Source: Alphaproteobacteria bacterium
GTDB taxonomy: Bacteria > Pseudomonadota > Alphaproteobacteria > Caulobacterales > Aquidulcibacteraceae
Length of the DNA: 64,000 nucleotides
Assembly: GCA_018969015.1 (NCBI GenBank)
Contig: JAGWZE010000009.1
Span: 45,780-109,779 of the forward strand
Direction: 5' to 3'
Part shown: positions 8,679 to 18,558 of the stretch, piece by piece
Numbering within the stretch: the stretch's first letter is position 1
Layout of the letters: each line of letters begins with the position of its first letter
The notes under the pieces: generated by a model
Databases searched by the model: none
What the model was told of the DNA's origin: nothing
The model's input: only the letters and a program-made list of their open reading frames with translations
Program-made: the position numbers and the translations under genes

Positions 8679-9448
8679 GCTATCCGCTGCCGAACGTCTC
8701 CACCGATCTCAGCGACCAGACGGCGCTCGTCACCGGCGCCTCTTCGGGGCTTGGCCTGCGCTTCGCGAAGGTGCTCGCCAAATGTGGCGCGAAGGTTGCG
8801 CTTGCGGCCCGTCGCGTCGACCGCCTCGAGGAAATCGCCGCGGAGATCCGGGCCGCCGGCGGCGTCGCCGAGCCGATCGCGATGGACGCCACCAACGCGG
8901 ACGATCTCATCTCCGCGGTGGCGGAGGCGGAGAAGCGGCTTGGCCTCGTGACGATCCTCGTCAACAACGCCGGCATCCCGGACGCCCAGCGCGCGCACAA
9001 AATGCCGCTCGATCTGATCGACCGCGTGCTCGACGTGAACGTCCGCGCGCCGTTCATCCTCAGCTGCGAGGTGGCGCGGCGCCTGATGGCGGCGAATGCG
9101 CCGGGGCGGATCGTCAACATCGCGTCGGAAGCGGCGTTCGGCTATGGGGGCAACGGCGCGGCGCTCTATTCGGTGAGCAAGGCCGCGGTGGTGCGCATCA
9201 CCGAGACGCTCGCGGTGGAGTGGTCGCGCTTCCACATCAACGTCAACGCCATCGCGCCGGGCGCTTTCGCCTCGGAGATGATGGACGGCATGCTGAGCCG
9301 CATGGGCGACATCAGCCAGCATTTCCCGCGCAAGCGGATCGGCGATCCGGCCCAGCTCGATTCGACGCTTCTGTTCCTCGTCAGCCCCGCCTCGGATGCG
9401 GTGACGGGCACGGTGGTGCGGGTCGATGACGGGCAGGGCGCGCGCTGA
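8675..9448 (+). CDS. Short-chain dehydrogenase/reductase (SDR)
   Basis: This 257-residue classical SDR has the cofactor glycine motif TGASSGLG (about residues 20-27), NNAG in ILVNNAGIPD, and the catalytic Y-x3-K in ALYSVSKAAV (Y165, K169). Arg residues after the second strand (AARRVDRLEE) favour NADP(H), which is inference. GTG start at 8675 overlaps the preceding stop. Within the operon it is placed to reduce or oxidise a 3-hydroxyacyl-CoA or related alcohol made after the dehydrogenase step. Confidence 0.9.
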   Translation: MSYPLPNVSTDLSDQTALVTGASSGLGLRFAKVLAKCGAKVALAARRVDRLEEIAAEIRAAGGVAEPIAMDATNADDLISAVAEAEKRLGLVTILVNNAGIPDAQRAHKMPLDLIDRVLDVNVRAPFILSCEVARRLMAANAPGRIVNIASEAAFGYGGNGAALYSVSKAAVVRITETLAVEWSRFHINVNAIAPGAFASEMMDGMLSRMGDISQHFPRKRIGDPAQLDSTLLFLVSPASDAVTGTVVRVDDGQGAR

Positions 9449-9485
9449 AACGGCGACGCGGGCGACACATTCGGGGAGCGACACC

Positions 9486-11177
9486 GTGCACTATGCGCAA
9501 CTGGACCAGGCTTGGGCCGAACTGACGGCGCCGGGCGCGCCGTTCGAGATCGGCGAGATCGAGCTGCGCGGCGCGCGCATCCGCGCGTTCAAGGCCGCGC
9601 CGCCGGACGTCCGCAGCGTGTGGCTTTCCACGGCGCCCTTCGCCGAGCGCGAATACATCATCTATGGCGACGAACGCCTCAGCTACGCGCAGGCTCATGC
9701 GCAGGTGGCCTCCATCGCGGCCTGGCTCACGGCCAAAGGGCTGAAGCCGGGCGATCGCGTCGCCATCGCCATGCGCAATTTCCCCGAATGGATGCTGATC
9801 TACTGGGCCTGCGCATGCACCGGGCTCGTCGTCGTCGGCATGAACGCGTGGTGGACGTCGACCGAGATGGCCTATGGCCTGAAGGACGCCGCGCCGCGCG
9901 TGATCTTCGCCGACGCCGAGCGTCTGGAGCGGATCGCCACGCAGCCCGACATGATCGGCGCCGCGACGCTGGTGGCGGTCCGTGCGCCGGCGCCGGCGGG
10001 CGCCGTCGCGTGGAGCGAGGTCGTCTCCGCGCCGGCCGTGATGCCGGACGTCGCAATCGATCCGGACGCGGATTTCTGCATCTTCTACACCTCCGGCACG
10101 ACCGGCTTCCCGAAGGGCGCGCAGCTCACCCAGCGCAGCTGCGTCTCCAACCTGATGAACATGCTGTTCGCCGGGCAGGTGCAGGGGCTCGCGACGCAGC
10201 GCGCGACGGGCGTCGAACCGCCAGCGACGCCGCCGATTCCCATCGCGCTCGTGACCACGCCGCTGTTCCACGTCACCGCGAACAACTGCGTCGCCTATGC
10301 CGCCACGGCCGGCGGCGGCAAGCTCGTGCTGATGTACAAATGGGAGGCGGGCGAGGCGCTGCGCCTGATCGAACGCGAGCGCTGCACGACGATGTCGGGC
10401 GTGCCGGTGATGTCGCGCGAACTGATCGCGCATCCGGACTTCGCCACGCGGGACACCTCGAGCCTGCTCACGCTCGGCGGCGGCGGCGCGCAGCTGCAGC
10501 CGGATCTGGTGCTCAAGATCGACGCGGCCGCCGCGACCGCGCGGCCCAACACCGGCTACGGCATGACCGAGACATCCGGCATCATCACGTCGATCGCCGG
10601 AGATTTTTTCGTCGACAAGCCGGCGAGCTGCGGGCGCGCGATGCCGACGTTCGAGGCCAAGGTCGTCGACGATGAAGGCCGCACGCTCCCCTCGGGCCAG
10701 CCCGGCGAATTGTGGGTTAAGGGATCGTCCGTCATCGCGGGCTACATCAATCGGCCGGACGCCACGGCGGAGACGATCGTCGACGGGTGGCTGCGCACGG
10801 GCGACGTCGCCTATCTCGACGACGACGGCTTCATCTTCCTCGTCGATCGCAAGAAGGACATGGTCCTGCGCGGGGGCGAGAACATCTACTGCGCTGAGGT
10901 GGAATCGACGCTGTACCAGCACCCGGACGTCGCCGAGTGCACCGTGTTCGGCGTGCCGGACGACCGCCTCGGCGAGGAGGTGGGCGCCGCCGTCGTGCCG
11001 CGACCGGGCGCAACGCTAGATCCCGCCGCCCTGCGCGCGTTGTGCCTGTCGCTCATTGCAAAACACAAGGCGCCGCGCTATATTTGGGTCATGGACCAGC
11101 CGTTGCCGCGCAACGCGAACGGCAAGTTCCTCAAGCGCGAGCTTCGCGCCTCCCTCGACATCAAAGACGCGCGATAG
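9486..11177 (+). CDS. Acyl-CoA synthetase (AMP-forming, ANL family)
   Basis: A 563-residue adenylate-forming ligase. Motifs in order are the P-loop FYTSGTTGFPKG (about 200-212), YGMTETSG (about 357-364), the hinge region DRKKDMVLRGGENIY (about 454-468), and the C-terminal catalytic Lys in PRNANGKFLKREL. It would activate a carboxylic acid to its CoA thioester, feeding the two upstream dehydrogenases and the SDR. The GTG at 9486 is preferred because GGGGAG lies 7 bases upstream and the protein then begins VHYAQLDQAW. An in-frame ATG at 9426 would overlap the SDR by 23 bases and is an alternative. The acid substrate is not identified. Confidence 0.92.
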   Translation: MHYAQLDQAWAELTAPGAPFEIGEIELRGARIRAFKAAPPDVRSVWLSTAPFAEREYIIYGDERLSYAQAHAQVASIAAWLTAKGLKPGDRVAIAMRNFPEWMLIYWACACTGLVVVGMNAWWTSTEMAYGLKDAAPRVIFADAERLERIATQPDMIGAATLVAVRAPAPAGAVAWSEVVSAPAVMPDVAIDPDADFCIFYTSGTTGFPKGAQLTQRSCVSNLMNMLFAGQVQGLATQRATGVEPPATPPIPIALVTTPLFHVTANNCVAYAATAGGGKLVLMYKWEAGEALRLIERERCTTMSGVPVMSRELIAHPDFATRDTSSLLTLGGGGAQLQPDLVLKIDAAAATARPNTGYGMTETSGIITSIAGDFFVDKPASCGRAMPTFEAKVVDDEGRTLPSGQPGELWVKGSSVIAGYINRPDATAETIVDGWLRTGDVAYLDDDGFIFLVDRKKDMVLRGGENIYCAEVESTLYQHPDVAECTVFGVPDDRLGEEVGAAVVPRPGATLDPAALRALCLSLIAKHKAPRYIWVMDQPLPRNANGKFLKRELRASLDIKDAR

Positions 11178-11382
11178 TCTTCGCGCCCGCCGTGTTGGCG
11201 CTGCGCCTCCGCGCGCGGCCCGAGCGGCCCCCTGATCCCCAATCCGGCTCCCCCGGCGTCGCCTTGCGCGTCGCCGGGACCGGCGGCCCGCGCCGCCGAC
11301 GAGGCCCCACGTTCACGCCCGCGCGCCGGGCGGAGGCGACGCCGCACGCCTGTCTTTCGCGGCTCGGAAGGAGAACGAAAGC

Positions 11383-11955
11383 ATGAAGGAAGGTCAGTAC
11401 ACGGAGCGTTTGGATGAGGCGCTCGTCCTCGCGCACAGGCTGCACCGCGCGCAGACGCGCAAGGCCAAGCCCGTCCCCTATATCGGCCACCTGCTCGGGG
11501 TGGCGTCGATCGTCATCACCGAGGGCGGGGACGAGGATCAGGTGATCGCGGCCCTGCTGCACGACGCGATCGAGGACCAGGGCGACAAGATCGCGCTGGC
11601 CGACATCGAGGCGCGCTTCGGTCCGCGCGTCGCGACGATCGTGGCGGCCTGCACGGACGCCTGGGAAAAGCCCAAGCCGCCCTGGCGGGCGCGCAAGGAG
11701 GCCTATCTCGCCGCGCTGCCGTCCAAGCCGGAGGCGGTGCGGCTCGTCGCGCTCGCGGACAAGATCCACAATCTGGAGGAGATCCTCGAGGATCACGCGC
11801 GCGTCGGCGCGGCGGTGTGGACGCGCTTCAACGCGCCGCCCGCGGAGCTCGCCTGGTACTATCGCGGGCTCGCCGACGCGTTCCTCACGCTGCGTCCCGG
11901 CCCGCTCGCGGATCGGTTCGCGGTCGGCGTCGCACGGCTTGAGGCGGTGGTCTGA
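11383..11955 (+). CDS. HD-domain phosphohydrolase, RelA/SpoT-hydrolase (MESH1)-like
   Basis: A stand-alone 190-residue HD protein. It has the ppGpp-hydrolase-like order VPYIGHLLGVASIV, then AALLHDAIEDQGD (HD pair), then a late ALADKIHNLEEIL motif, matching the hydrolase half of Rel/SpoT and small MESH1-like enzymes. No synthetase, TGS or ACT domain follows. It may degrade (p)ppGpp or a related nucleotide such as NADPH, though substrate is inference. AAGGAG lies upstream of the ATG. It follows the acyl-CoA ligase after about 200 non-coding bases with a GGCGACGC-rich hairpin, so it is probably transcribed separately. Confidence 0.82.
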   Translation: MKEGQYTERLDEALVLAHRLHRAQTRKAKPVPYIGHLLGVASIVITEGGDEDQVIAALLHDAIEDQGDKIALADIEARFGPRVATIVAACTDAWEKPKPPWRARKEAYLAALPSKPEAVRLVALADKIHNLEEILEDHARVGAAVWTRFNAPPAELAWYYRGLADAFLTLRPGPLADRFAVGVARLEAVV

Positions 11956-11990
11956 GGCGCGCTAGCGTGCTCCGCATTGCGGAGCCAACC

Positions 11991-12359
11991 ATGATCAAGC
12001 TCACCTTCTGCCTCGTCCGCGCGCCGCACCTGTCGCGTGCGGAGTTTCAGGACTATTGGCTCAACCAGCATGGGCCGCTGGTGGCGCGCGTCGCCGACGT
12101 GCTCCGCATCCGGCGCTACGTGCAGCTGCACAGCCTGCCGCCGGACGCGAGCGAAGGCCTGCGCGCCAGCCGCGACGCCCCGGCCGACTATGACGGCGTG
12201 GCCCAGCTCTGGTTCGACAGTCTGGAGGACGTGCTCTCGAACGGACGCCGCCCGGAAGCGCAGGCCGCCGGCCTGATGCTGCTCGAGGACGAGCGCAAGT
12301 TCATCGATCTCGCCCGCTCGCCGATCTGGTGGGGGGAGGAGAAGGTGATCGTCGGCTAG
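11991..12359 (+). CDS. EthD-domain protein
   Basis: A 122-residue protein of the ferredoxin-like EthD/dimeric alpha-beta barrel type. It shows the family pattern KLTFCLVRAPHLSRAEFQDYW followed by NQHGPLV and the later YDGVAQLWFDSLEDV strand. EthD proteins are small dimeric enzymes or accessory proteins in degradation of ethers, polyketides and aromatics, and the exact role here is unknown. The ATG at 11991 is preceded by GGAG at a 6-base gap; an earlier in-frame ATG at 11967 lacks this. The gene lies 35 bases after the HD gene and before the photolyase, with no clear functional link. Confidence 0.83.
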   Translation: MIKLTFCLVRAPHLSRAEFQDYWLNQHGPLVARVADVLRIRRYVQLHSLPPDASEGLRASRDAPADYDGVAQLWFDSLEDVLSNGRRPEAQAAGLMLLEDERKFIDLARSPIWWGEEKVIVG

Positions 12360-12420
12360 GCCCGCGTGCGGGTGAGCCGATCGCAGGCCGCGTGCGTATG
12401 AGCGGCGGGAGCTCCCGTCG

Positions 12421-14001
12421 ATGATCGAGGTGGTCTGGTTCAAGCGTGATCTGCGGGTGCATGACCATGCCCCGCTCGCGGCGGCGTGCGCAGGCGGGCG
12501 CCCCGTGGCGCCGCTCTACATCATCGAGCCCGAGCTGTGGCGCCAGGCGGAGATGGCGGGCCGGCATTACGCCTTCCTCGCCGAAAGCCTCGCGGATCTG
12601 GACGCGGCGCTCCGCGCGCGGGGGGGCCGGCTGATCGTGCGCGTGGGCGAGGCGGTCGACGTGCTGGCGGAGCTGCACGCCGCGCAGGGCATCGCCGCGC
12701 TGCATGCGCACGAAGAGACGGGGCTTTTCTGGACCTACGAGCGTGATCGCGCGGTGCGGCGCTGGGCCCGGCGGGCCGGCGTGCCCGTGTTCGAGTCGCG
12801 CCAGCACGGCGTCGCGCGCGCGCATGACGGCCGCGACGGCTGGGCGGCGCGGTGGGAGGCGCAGATGCGGGCGCCGCGCATCCCCGCGCCGGAAACGATC
12901 CGGATGGCCGAATTGGACTCGCACGAGGCGCCGGACGCCGCCGCTCTCAGCCTCGCGATCGATCCGTGCCCGGAGCGCCAATGGGGCGGGCGGGCCGAGG
13001 GCGTGGCGTTGCTGCGATCCTTCCTCGACGCGCGCGGGCGGACGTATCGGCGGGCGATGGCGTCGCCGCTGGAGGGCGCGCAGGCGTGCTCGCGCGTCTC
13101 GGCGCATCTGGCGCTCGGGTGCCTGTCGATGCGCGAGACGTATCAAGCGGCGCTGCGGGCGAAGGCGCGTTGGCGCGACGCTGGCGACGAGATGTTCGCG
13201 CAGTCCGTCGCGTCCTTTGCTTCGCGCCTCCATTGGCATTGCCACTTCATCCAGAAGCTGGAGGACGAGCCCGATCTGGAGCGCCGCGCGCTGCATCCGG
13301 CCTATGAGGGCTTGCGGCCGGCGCGGGCGGACGATGCGGCCGTCGTCGCCGCGTGGGCGGAGGGGCGCACAGGGTTCCCGTTTGTCGATGCCTGCATGCG
13401 CGCGCTCGCCGCGACGGGGTGGTTGAACTTCCGCATGCGGAGCATGGTCACCGCGTTCTCGGCATATCATCTGTGGCGCGACTGGCGGGCCCCGGCGCAG
13501 ACGCTGGCGCGCATGTTCACGGACTTCGAGCCCGGCATCCATTATCCGCAGGTGCAGATGCAATCGGGCGTGACGGGCGTGAACACCGCGCGCATCTACA
13601 ATCCGGTGAAGCAGTCGCACGATCAGGATCCCACGGGCGCCTTCATCCGCTGCTGGGTTCCCGAGCTTGCGGCGCTCCCGGACGAATGGCTGCACGAACC
13701 CTGGCGCGCGCCGCGCGACACGCTGACCGCGCGCGGCGTCGCGCTGGGCCGCACCTATCCGGAGCGGCTCGTCGACCACGAACAGGCCGCGCGCGCGGCG
13801 CGGGAGCGCGTCTATGCCGTGCGCGGGGAGGCGGGGTTCCGCCGGACGGCGCTGGCGATCCAGGAGAAGCACGGCAGCCGGAAATCAGGTCTGCCGCCGA
13901 CGGGGTCGGCGTCGTCGCGTCGCGGCGTGGCGCGGCGCACGCGGACGCCGTCGCCGCAGCTGCCGCTCGACTTCGCGCCGCGGGGAGAGGGTGAGCGCTA
14001 G
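12421..14001 (+). CDS. Cryptochrome/photolyase family protein
   Basis: The 526-residue flavoprotein starts with the photolyase Rossmann domain (WFKRDLRVHDHAPL), then the all-helical FAD domain with WHCHFIQKLEDEP, GFPFVDACMRAL, LNFRMRSMVTAF and the conserved GIHYPQVQMQSG / NPVKQSHDQDP region. It may repair UV photoproducts or sense blue light. The asparagine-containing N-P-V-K-Q-S segment is typical of a less studied bacterial group, so classical CPD repair should not be assumed. The C-terminus has a basic low-complexity tail (residues about 485-526). A light-dependent function would suit a phototroph. Confidence 0.88.
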   Translation: MIEVVWFKRDLRVHDHAPLAAACAGGRPVAPLYIIEPELWRQAEMAGRHYAFLAESLADLDAALRARGGRLIVRVGEAVDVLAELHAAQGIAALHAHEETGLFWTYERDRAVRRWARRAGVPVFESRQHGVARAHDGRDGWAARWEAQMRAPRIPAPETIRMAELDSHEAPDAAALSLAIDPCPERQWGGRAEGVALLRSFLDARGRTYRRAMASPLEGAQACSRVSAHLALGCLSMRETYQAALRAKARWRDAGDEMFAQSVASFASRLHWHCHFIQKLEDEPDLERRALHPAYEGLRPARADDAAVVAAWAEGRTGFPFVDACMRALAATGWLNFRMRSMVTAFSAYHLWRDWRAPAQTLARMFTDFEPGIHYPQVQMQSGVTGVNTARIYNPVKQSHDQDPTGAFIRCWVPELAALPDEWLHEPWRAPRDTLTARGVALGRTYPERLVDHEQAARAARERVYAVRGEAGFRRTALAIQEKHGSRKSGLPPTGSASSRRGVARRTRTPSPQLPLDFAPRGEGER

Positions 14002-14045
14002 GGCCGGACCTCCTCGGCGGCGATCGTCCGCCCACGGACAAGGCG

Positions 14046-14165
14046 CTCCCCCAGCGGGGGAGGGTTGGGAGGGGGAGATGAGCCCTGTGAACCGTCGGTG
14101 TTGCTTCGCTTCGAAGATAAGTGCGCGCTCTCCCCACCCCTGGCCCCTCCCCGCTGGGGAGGGGA
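14046..14165. repeat. Palindromic intergenic element, family B copy 1
   Basis: The left arm contains CTCCCCCAGCGGGGGAGGG and GGGAGGGGGAGA. The right arm (about 14128-14164) contains the complementary CTCTCCCCACCCCTGG and CCCCGCTGGGGAGGGG. Each arm can also form its own hairpin. The same sequence family recurs at 30065-30189. The element follows the photolyase stop and faces the stop of the Zn-alcohol dehydrogenase, a typical place for REP/RIME-like repeats that may also act as transcription terminators. Confidence 0.75.
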
Positions 14166-14228
14166 ATCGCGCCTTGAGCGGTATGTAGCAGGTGTCGCCG
14201 TCGCGAGAGTGGGGTGCGTTTGCTCCGG

Positions 14229-15272
14229 CTACGGCGTCAGCACCAGCTTCAGCGCGCCTTCGGTCTTGGCGTCGGACATGGCGTAGGCCTTTGCGCCGTC
14301 GCTAAGCGGCATGACGTGGCTGATGTAGCGCTCGGGTTTGAGCCGGCCGGCCTGGATCAGGGGCACGAGTTCGGGCCAGGTTTCGGGCACCGAGCACGTG
14401 CCGATCCGGAAGGTGAGGCCGGCGCCGAAGGCCCGCGACATGGGGAAGTCGAAGCGCTTGTCCTGCGCGACGCCGATGACCGACACCGCGCCACGCCGCC
14501 CCGCGAGGCGCAGTGCGAGTTTGATTGTGGGCGTAAGGCCAACGGCCTCGACGACGGACTCGCACATGCGGCCGCGTGTGGCTTCCTGGATGAGGTCCGG
14601 CGCCTCGTCGGGGTGGAGCGCGATCGCGCCATTGGCCTGCGCCAGCGCGCGACGCTCCGGAACCGGATCGATCGCGAACACGCGGGCGGCGCCCATCACG
14701 AAGGCGGAATCGACGGCCATCAACCCGATCGGGCCAAGCCCGACGACGGCGACGGTCTTGCCGGAGGCGATGTCGGCGTTGCGCGCGCCGAACCACGCCG
14801 TCGCCATCGCATCGGTGAGCATGAGGGCCTGATCGGCGCTGACGCCCTCGGGGATCTTGACGGCGTTGATGTCGGCGGCGGGCACGCGCATCGCCTCGGC
14901 CTGGCAGCCCTGGAGTTTGGCGCTGAGGCCGTAGCAGGCGCCGGAGTTCGTCTCGCAGCGGTTGATGTCTCCGGCGAGGCAGGAGCGGCAGGCGCCGCAC
15001 CCGACGGCGGCGGACATCATCACCTTGTCGCCGGGCTTGAGGCGCGTCACCGCGCGGCCGACTTCCACCACCTCGCCCACGGCCTCGTGGCCGACGCAGA
15101 AGCCGATGTCCTCGGAGAAGCCGTGGCCGTGATAGATGTGCAGATCGCTGCCGCAGATCGAGCAGCGCTCGACCTTGATGACGGCGTCACGCGGGCTCTG
15201 CAGGACAGGATCGTCCATCGCTTCGCAGCGGATGTCGCGGGCGCCGAAATAGCGCAGGGCCTTCATCGCCAT
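14229..15272 (-). CDS. Zinc-dependent alcohol dehydrogenase (MDR family, Tdh-like)
   Basis: A 347-residue medium-chain dehydrogenase. The catalytic zinc site shows CSICGSDLHIYHG and GHEAVGEV, and the structural zinc loop has four cysteines spaced C-x2-C-x2-C-x7-C (GCGACRSCLAGDINRC). The nucleotide fold has VAVVGLGPIGLMAVD. The start ATG at 15272 (MAMKALRYFG) has GGAAGGA upstream; a longer open frame runs into the kinase gene and is not credible. It lies downstream of the kinase-like gene at 15296-16324 with a 23-base gap, so both are probably one operon. Substrate may be an alcohol or sorbitol/threonine-like polyol. Confidence 0.92.
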   Translation of the reverse strand: MAMKALRYFGARDIRCEAMDDPVLQSPRDAVIKVERCSICGSDLHIYHGHGFSEDIGFCVGHEAVGEVVEVGRAVTRLKPGDKVMMSAAVGCGACRSCLAGDINRCETNSGACYGLSAKLQGCQAEAMRVPAADINAVKIPEGVSADQALMLTDAMATAWFGARNADIASGKTVAVVGLGPIGLMAVDSAFVMGAARVFAIDPVPERRALAQANGAIALHPDEAPDLIQEATRGRMCESVVEAVGLTPTIKLALRLAGRRGAVSVIGVAQDKRFDFPMSRAFGAGLTFRIGTCSVPETWPELVPLIQAGRLKPERYISHVMPLSDGAKAYAMSDAKTEGALKLVLTP

Positions 15273-15295
15273 GGGGCGTCCTTCCGTCTTCGGCG

Positions 15296-16324
15296 TCAGC
15301 CGATCCAATCCAACGCGCGCTCGAACAGGCTCACCGTGTGCGCATGCAGCTTGTCGCCCGTCTCCTTCGGCGCGCGGCCGGCGCAGGCGCGGGCGTGCGT
15401 GCCTTCCAGGATGATGCCGAGCTTGTAGCAGGCGAGCACGCCGTACCATTGGATCGCGGAAAGATCGCGGCGGCTGCGCGCGGCGTAGTGGGCCACGAGT
15501 TCGTCCGCGGTCGGAAAGCCCGTCCAGGGCTGGACGGCGACGCCGATCTCGTTGGCGCGGTTCTCGCGCGGCCACGTGGCGAGGAGCCAGCCGAGATCGA
15601 GCAGCGGATCGCCGATCGTCGTCAGCTCCCAGTCGACGATGGCGGCGAGTTCGCCGCTGTCGGGCCGATAGAGCACGTTGGCGAGGTGGTAGTCGCCGTG
15701 GATGATGCCGGGCTCGAACGTGGCGGGACGCCAGCGGTCGAGATAGGCGGCGACCTTGTCGACGCCGGGAATGCCGGCGGGGCCAGGCCATTCGGCGAAT
15801 TCCGCATAGCTCGCGAGCTGCGCGGCCCAGCGCGCGGTCTGGCGTTCGAGGAAATTGTCCGGCTTGCCGAAATCGGCGAGGCCGAGCGCGCGGTGATCCA
15901 GCGCGCCGAGCGCGGCGATGCCTTCGACGAGCGCGAAGCCCATGCGGCGGCGGACGTCGGGCGAGCCGGCGTGCAGGGGCGGAAGGCCCGTCGTCGGGTT
16001 GAAGCCGTCGATCGGCTGCATGAGGTAGAAACTCGCGCCGAGCACGTCCTCTTCGGGGCAGGCGGCGATCAGGCGGGGATGCGGCACGTCCGTGCCGGCG
16101 AGCGCCGCAAGCATGCGCGCCTCGCGGCGCATCGTTTCGTTGGAGTTGGCGCGCAGTTGCGGCGGTGGGCGGCGCAGCACGTAGGTCGCGTCGTCACGGC
16201 GGAAGCGCACAAGGATGTTCTGCGTGCCGCCGCCGAGGCGGACGGCGTCCTCGATCGGGCCGCGCCCGAGGCCGCGCCGGTCCATCCACGCGGCCAGCGC
16301 CGCGAGATCCACGCCGAGATCCAC
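15296..16324 (-). CDS. Phosphotransferase family protein (APH/ACAD10-like kinase)
   Basis: The 342-residue kinase-like protein has the APH catalytic motif IIHGDYHLANVL and the metal-binding DWELTTIGDPLLDLGWL. Family members resembling the ACAD10/11 N-terminal kinase occur next to acyl-CoA dehydrogenases and phosphorylate hydroxyacyl-CoAs or short hydroxylated substrates, which fits the acyl-CoA operon at 6.3-11.2 kb. Start is GTG at 16324 with AGGGAGGA about 9 bases upstream. The antibiotic-resistance reading of the domain name is not supported by context. Confidence 0.88.
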   Translation of the reverse strand: MDLGVDLAALAAWMDRRGLGRGPIEDAVRLGGGTQNILVRFRRDDATYVLRRPPPQLRANSNETMRREARMLAALAGTDVPHPRLIAACPEEDVLGASFYLMQPIDGFNPTTGLPPLHAGSPDVRRRMGFALVEGIAALGALDHRALGLADFGKPDNFLERQTARWAAQLASYAEFAEWPGPAGIPGVDKVAAYLDRWRPATFEPGIIHGDYHLANVLYRPDSGELAAIVDWELTTIGDPLLDLGWLLATWPRENRANEIGVAVQPWTGFPTADELVAHYAARSRRDLSAIQWYGVLACYKLGIILEGTHARACAGRAPKETGDKLHAHTVSLFERALDWIG

Positions 16325-16437
16325 GCCGACGTTCCTCCCTAGACCTGTCGTTCTTCTGGTGTCGTTGGCGCGATCATGCGCGTGCGGCCGCTGGGCCGCA
16401 ACGGCGCCCCGGCGTCACGCCCGATTGCATGCAGGGA

Positions 16438-17526
<1,089 letters not shown>

Positions 17527-17623
17527 CTAAAGCGCGCACCCTCGCGCCCCAGCGTAAACAAAAGATTCACGGCAGGGAATCGGGAGGCCAATCGGGGGGC
17601 GTCAGGATCGACCCGAAGTGGTT

Positions 17624-17746
17624 CACCCCTCATCCGGCGCTTCGCGCCACCTTCTCCCACAAGGGGAGAAGGTCGCCGCACTCGCCCTTCTCCCCTTGTG
17701 GGAGAAGGTGGATCGCGAACGAAGTTCGCGAGACGGATGAGGGGTG
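17624..17746. repeat. Palindromic intergenic element, family C (RIME-like)
   Basis: A nested inverted repeat between rnhB and ccrM. The outer arms are CACCCCTCATCCG and CGGATGAGGGGTG. The inner arms are CCTTCTCCCCTTGTGGGAG and its complement CTCCCACAAGGGGAGAAGG. Small hairpins GCGCTTCGCGC and CGCGAACGAAGTTCGCG lie on each side. The double-palindrome design resembles the RIME elements of rhizobia. It probably functions as a mobile non-autonomous repeat or mRNA end-structure. Confidence 0.8.
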
Positions 17747-17778
17747 TCGGAATTGACCGACGCGGTTGCGCAGCGCCC

Positions 17779-18342
17779 TCAACGCGCCGCGAGCGCCTCG
17801 CGCACCGGCTTGAAGCTGCGGCGGTGGATCGGGCACGGGCCGAGGCGCGTGAGGGCGGCCATGTGGTCGGGCGTGCCGTAGCCTTTGTGCTTGGAAAAGC
17901 CGTAGCCGGGGTGGGCGGCGCAGGCTTCGATCATCATCGCGTCGCGGACGGTCTTGGCGATGATGGAGGCCGCGGAGATGACGGGGACGTGCGCGTCGCC
18001 GTCGATGATGGCTTCGGCCGGGCAGGGGAGCTCCGGCAGCGCGTTGCCATCGACGAGCGCGGCGGCGGGCGCCTGCGCCAGGGCTTCGACGGCGCGGCGC
18101 ATCGCGAGGTGCGTCGCGACATAGATGTTGAGCGTGTCGATTTCCTCGACGCTGGCGATCCCGACGCCGACGACGCCGATGGCGCGGATGGCGGCGGCGA
18201 GCTCCACGCGCGCCGCCTCCGTCAGCACCTTGGAGTCGCCCAGGCCTTTGGGACGGCCGCGGGCCGGCAGGATCACCGCCGCCGCCACGACCGGCCCCGC
18301 CAAGGGGCCGCGCCCCGCCTCGTCGACCCCGCAAATCGCCAT
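17779..18342 (-). CDS. rnhB: Ribonuclease HII
   Basis: The 187-residue enzyme opens with the RNase HII signature [19 protein letters not shown] (Asp7, Glu8) and later carries [14 protein letters not shown] and [18 protein letters not shown]. It removes RNA from RNA-DNA hybrids and single ribonucleotides from DNA. It is slightly shorter than many homologues but all key blocks are present. It lies upstream of ccrM on the same strand, with a palindromic element between them. Confidence 0.95.
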   Translation of the reverse strand: MAICGVDEAGRGPLAGPVVAAAVILPARGRPKGLGDSKVLTEAARVELAAAIRAIGVVGVGIASVEEIDTLNIYVATHLAMRRAVEALAQAPAAALVDGNALPELPCPAEAIIDGDAHVPVISAASIIAKTVRDAMMIEACAAHPGYGFSKHKGYGTPDHMAALTRLGPCPIHRRSFKPVREALAAR

Positions 18343-18415
18343 GGGAGTCGGGTAGCGTGATTTTCGTCCGGTTGCGAACGGCGCGTGGACGGCTGCGCCT
18401 CGCGGACCCGCACCG

Positions 18416-18530
18416 CCGTCATTCCGGGGCGGCCGAAGGCCGAACCCGGAACCCAGGGGCCGAATGGCAAGGCGTCTCCCCCGTCACCTGGGTTCCGGGT
18501 TCGCGCGTGCCGCGCGCCCCGGAATGACGG
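18416..18530. repeat. Palindromic intergenic element, family A variant (left of bchEJ block)
   Basis: Inverted repeat with outer arms CCGTCATTCCGGGGC and GCCCCGGAATGACGG, and inner arms GAACCCGGAACCCAGG and CCTGGGTTCCGGGTTC. It has the same architecture as the elements at 23530-23626 and 60363-60458 (GTCAT tips, GGxxCCAG core) but a diverged sequence. It lies between rnhB and the ypfJ-type protease. Confidence 0.75.
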
Positions 18531-18558
18531 AGGCGTTGGAGCCCGCTTGCCGTTGCGG

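Noticed and set aside
15296..16324. Aminoglycoside resistance gene
   Set aside because: Only the broad kinase fold is shared; the neighbours point to a metabolic ACAD10-like kinase.
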